DNA from: Methylobacterium sp. Leaf91
GTDB taxonomy: Bacteria > Pseudomonadota > Alphaproteobacteria > Rhizobiales > Beijerinckiaceae
Length of the DNA stretch: 64,000 nucleotides
Assembly: GCF_001422815.1 (NCBI RefSeq)
Contig: NZ_LMMP01000004.1
Location: 96,114 to 160,113, forward strand
Direction of reading: 5' to 3'
Position 1 is the first letter of the stretch; every line of letters begins with the position of its first letter. Below the pieces are notes generated by a model that made no database searches, was not told the DNA's origin, and was given only the letters and a program-made list of their open reading frames with translations. The translations under genes were made by a program, and so were the position numbers. Positions 62,584 to 64,000 of this stretch are shown here, in pieces.

Positions 62584-63584
62584 AGGCCTTCCTCGACCGC
62601 TATGCCGCCGGGATGGCCTCCTACGTGATGACCGAGGGGGAGGCCGCTCTCGTCGATATCGAGGAGCTTGGCCGCGAGGCCATCGCGACAGGTGTCTCGC
62701 TCGAAGACATTGTCGGCCTTCACGAGGGGGCCACTCTATCCCTGTCGGAGATGGGAATCGCCATCAGCGAGCCGGCCATGATCCGCCGGATGTCGGCCTG
62801 TCTGAGCGCCCTGGCCATCGCGGCGGCCATTGCCTTCGGGAGCAAGCTCGAACTGCTTGAACGGCAGCGGCAGGAGGAGAGCAAGCGAACGGAACGGGAG
62901 CGTCAGCGCCTCGAGACCCTCGGCCAGATGGTTGGCTCGGTGGCGCACGAACTGAATAACCTGCTTCAGCCGGTCCATGGCATGACGGAGATCATGCTCG
63001 CGGATTTCGAGGCGAATGCGCCCGAGCGGGCAGACCTCGAAACCATCCTCGCCTGCAGCGATCAGGCGGTCGGGGTCATCCGCAACATCCTGGCCTATGT
63101 CAGACAGGAGCGCAGGGTACCCGAAGCCATACCCTTGGGCCATGCGGTGGAGAATGCCTGCGCGTTCCTCCAGCCAATGCTGCGTCCGCCTCTCGATGTC
63201 GCGATTCGGGATACCGAGAGCCCGGTTCTCGCCACGGAGAGCGAGGTCACCCAGATCCTGCTCAATCTCGTCCAGAACGCCATGCAGGCCGAGGCATCGC
63301 GCATCACGGTGCGGGTCGACCGTTGCAACCGGCGCTTCACCGAGGGTCCTGCCGAGGTGCCATGCCTTCAGCTCGTGGTGATCGACGACGGGTGTGGCAT
63401 GTCCGAAGAGGTCGCGGCCTGTGCGACCGATCCTTTCTTCACCACAAAGACCGAGGGTCAGGGCACCGGCTTAGGCCTCGCCATCGTCAAGGGGATCGTC
63501 ATGGGATGGTCGGGCGAGTTCGAGATCGCGTCGCGGTTCGAGCGCGGCACGGTGGTGACGATGTCGTTTCCAGTTGTGTTCTGA
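62580..63584 (+). CDS. Histidine kinase with RsbU-N-like head, putative stressosome output
   Basis: The 334-residue protein begins with a helical region (about 1-90: LDRYAAGMASYVMTEGEAAL, EELGREAIATGVSLEDIVGL) that resembles the N-terminal RsbT-binding domain of the RsbU phosphatase. A coiled segment leads to a HisKA domain with phospho-His123 in GSVAHELNNLLQP. The ATPase domain follows, with LLNLVQNAMQAE, VIDDGCGMSEE, FFTTKTEGQGTGLGLAIVKG and the final TVVTMSFPVVF. No membrane helix is present, so the kinase is soluble. It takes the place where RsbU would be expected; released RsbT could control it. GTG start overlaps rsbX. Confidence 0.85.
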   Translation: MKAFLDRYAAGMASYVMTEGEAALVDIEELGREAIATGVSLEDIVGLHEGATLSLSEMGIAISEPAMIRRMSACLSALAIAAAIAFGSKLELLERQRQEESKRTERERQRLETLGQMVGSVAHELNNLLQPVHGMTEIMLADFEANAPERADLETILACSDQAVGVIRNILAYVRQERRVPEAIPLGHAVENACAFLQPMLRPPLDVAIRDTESPVLATESEVTQILLNLVQNAMQAEASRITVRVDRCNRRFTEGPAEVPCLQLVVIDDGCGMSEEVAACATDPFFTTKTEGQGTGLGLAIVKGIVMGWSGEFEIASRFERGTVVTMSFPVVF

Positions 63585-63992
63585 CAGCCCATCACCGCAC
63601 CTTTCCGGCAGCGGCCTATATGATCCCCTCACGGCTTCATCCGCATCGATTTAAGAGGCGTCCGCCCGGCGGAATGCTCAGCGCAGGGTCGGCCCTCAGG
63701 TCGCTCTCATGATCCGTAAGAGTTTTCGCCACTGCCCAAATCGGCCTGAGCACGGAGTACTACCGAGGCGGAATATGCATCGTTGTGCGATGCACCAATC
63801 TGCCGTCCGTCGTTGATCGTGAACGTGTTCTCGTGCCGGTGGCGTGTGAGAACCGCTAGTGTCGAAGTGCGATGCAATGACGAATGTAGACTGCATAGGC
63901 GTCTGCCACACTTGCGGCGGATGAACGCCCGATTAACACTACCTACTCCGAAAGAATGAATCGACCGATTCCTCGAGGCCGGGAGACAGTCC
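63585..63992. other. Gene-free interval after the stressosome operon
   Basis: About 400 bases without a supportable gene. No strong terminator, stress promoter or repeat was recognised. It probably contains the promoter of the gene that seems to start at 63993. Confidence 0.5.
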
Positions 63993-64000
63993 ATGTCCCA
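63993..64000 (+). CDS. Possible start of a gene running out of the window
   Basis: An ATG at 63993 follows GGGAGA by six bases, a good ribosome-binding arrangement, and opens MS before the window ends. Nothing can be said about the product. Confidence 0.3.

Overview
The window is a chromosomal segment of a GC-rich alphaproteobacterium, most probably Methylobacterium/Methylorubrum or a close Rhizobiales relative. Support comes from the quinoprotein (PQQ) dehydrogenase tail, the CtrA and ChpT cell-cycle regulators, DUF1192/DUF2852/EipA/TIGR02302 family proteins, and an etfBA-hbd-adenosyltransferase block. A perfect EcfG-type stress promoter and Rhizobiales-style intergenic repeats fit the same assignment. 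This is inferred from gene content; no 16S gene is present.

Layout. 1-12.5 kb: housekeeping genes. These are the quinoprotein tail, thioesterase, deoB, a fused peptide-ABC ATPase, a lytic transglycosylase, an esterase, a COG0523 zinc GTPase behind a Zur-like operator, a TetR regulator, upp, a quinone reductase, and a small membrane protein behind an EcfG-type promoter. 12.7-14.2 kb: an RTX protein with a possible cysteine-peptidase-like head. 14.3-19 kb: hbd, etfA, etfB, corrinoid adenosyltransferase, PagL-like deacylase, twin-TM protein. 19-27.3 kb: envelope and cell-wall genes (TIGR02302, lysA, lptM, eipA, YHS, cysQ) with two copies of a hairpin-forming repeat. 27.4-35.2 kb: chpT, a complete chemotaxis operon (cheA-W-Y-B-R) and ctrA. 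35.6-41.1 kb: fliI, fliJ and flhA with a UPF0104 membrane protein. 41.4-43.2 kb: a small secreted protein and a second RTX protein. 43.9-47.1 kb: tRNA-Ser(GGA) followed by a decayed island holding integrase fragments cut by a deleted IS256-family element. 47.1-63.6 kb: a second chemosensory cluster running directly into a stressosome-type partner-switching operon.

The last 16.5 kb is the most interesting part. The second chemosensory cluster encodes a soluble receptor with two signalling hairpins, a three-CheW scaffold, CheB, a HEAT-repeat protein, CheR, CheY, CheA, a small STAS-like protein, a ParA ATPase, a second CheY and a membrane-anchored receptor. It is followed on the same strand by a receiver protein, RsbR, RsbS, RsbT, a second GHKL ATPase, an RsbX phosphatase, and a histidine kinase with an RsbU-N-like head. 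From the second GHKL gene back to RsbR the start and stop codons overlap, so rsbR to the kinase is almost certainly one operon. No sigma factor, anti-sigma factor or RsbU phosphatase is visible, so the stressosome may signal into a two-component kinase and the adjacent receiver. The physical link between chemosensory and stressosome modules is seen; the functional link is inference.

The first chemotaxis operon, the flagellar export genes and ctrA form a conventional motility/cell-cycle neighbourhood. ChpT passes phosphate to CtrA in the CckA-ChpT-CtrA relay, and the two genes flank the che operon.
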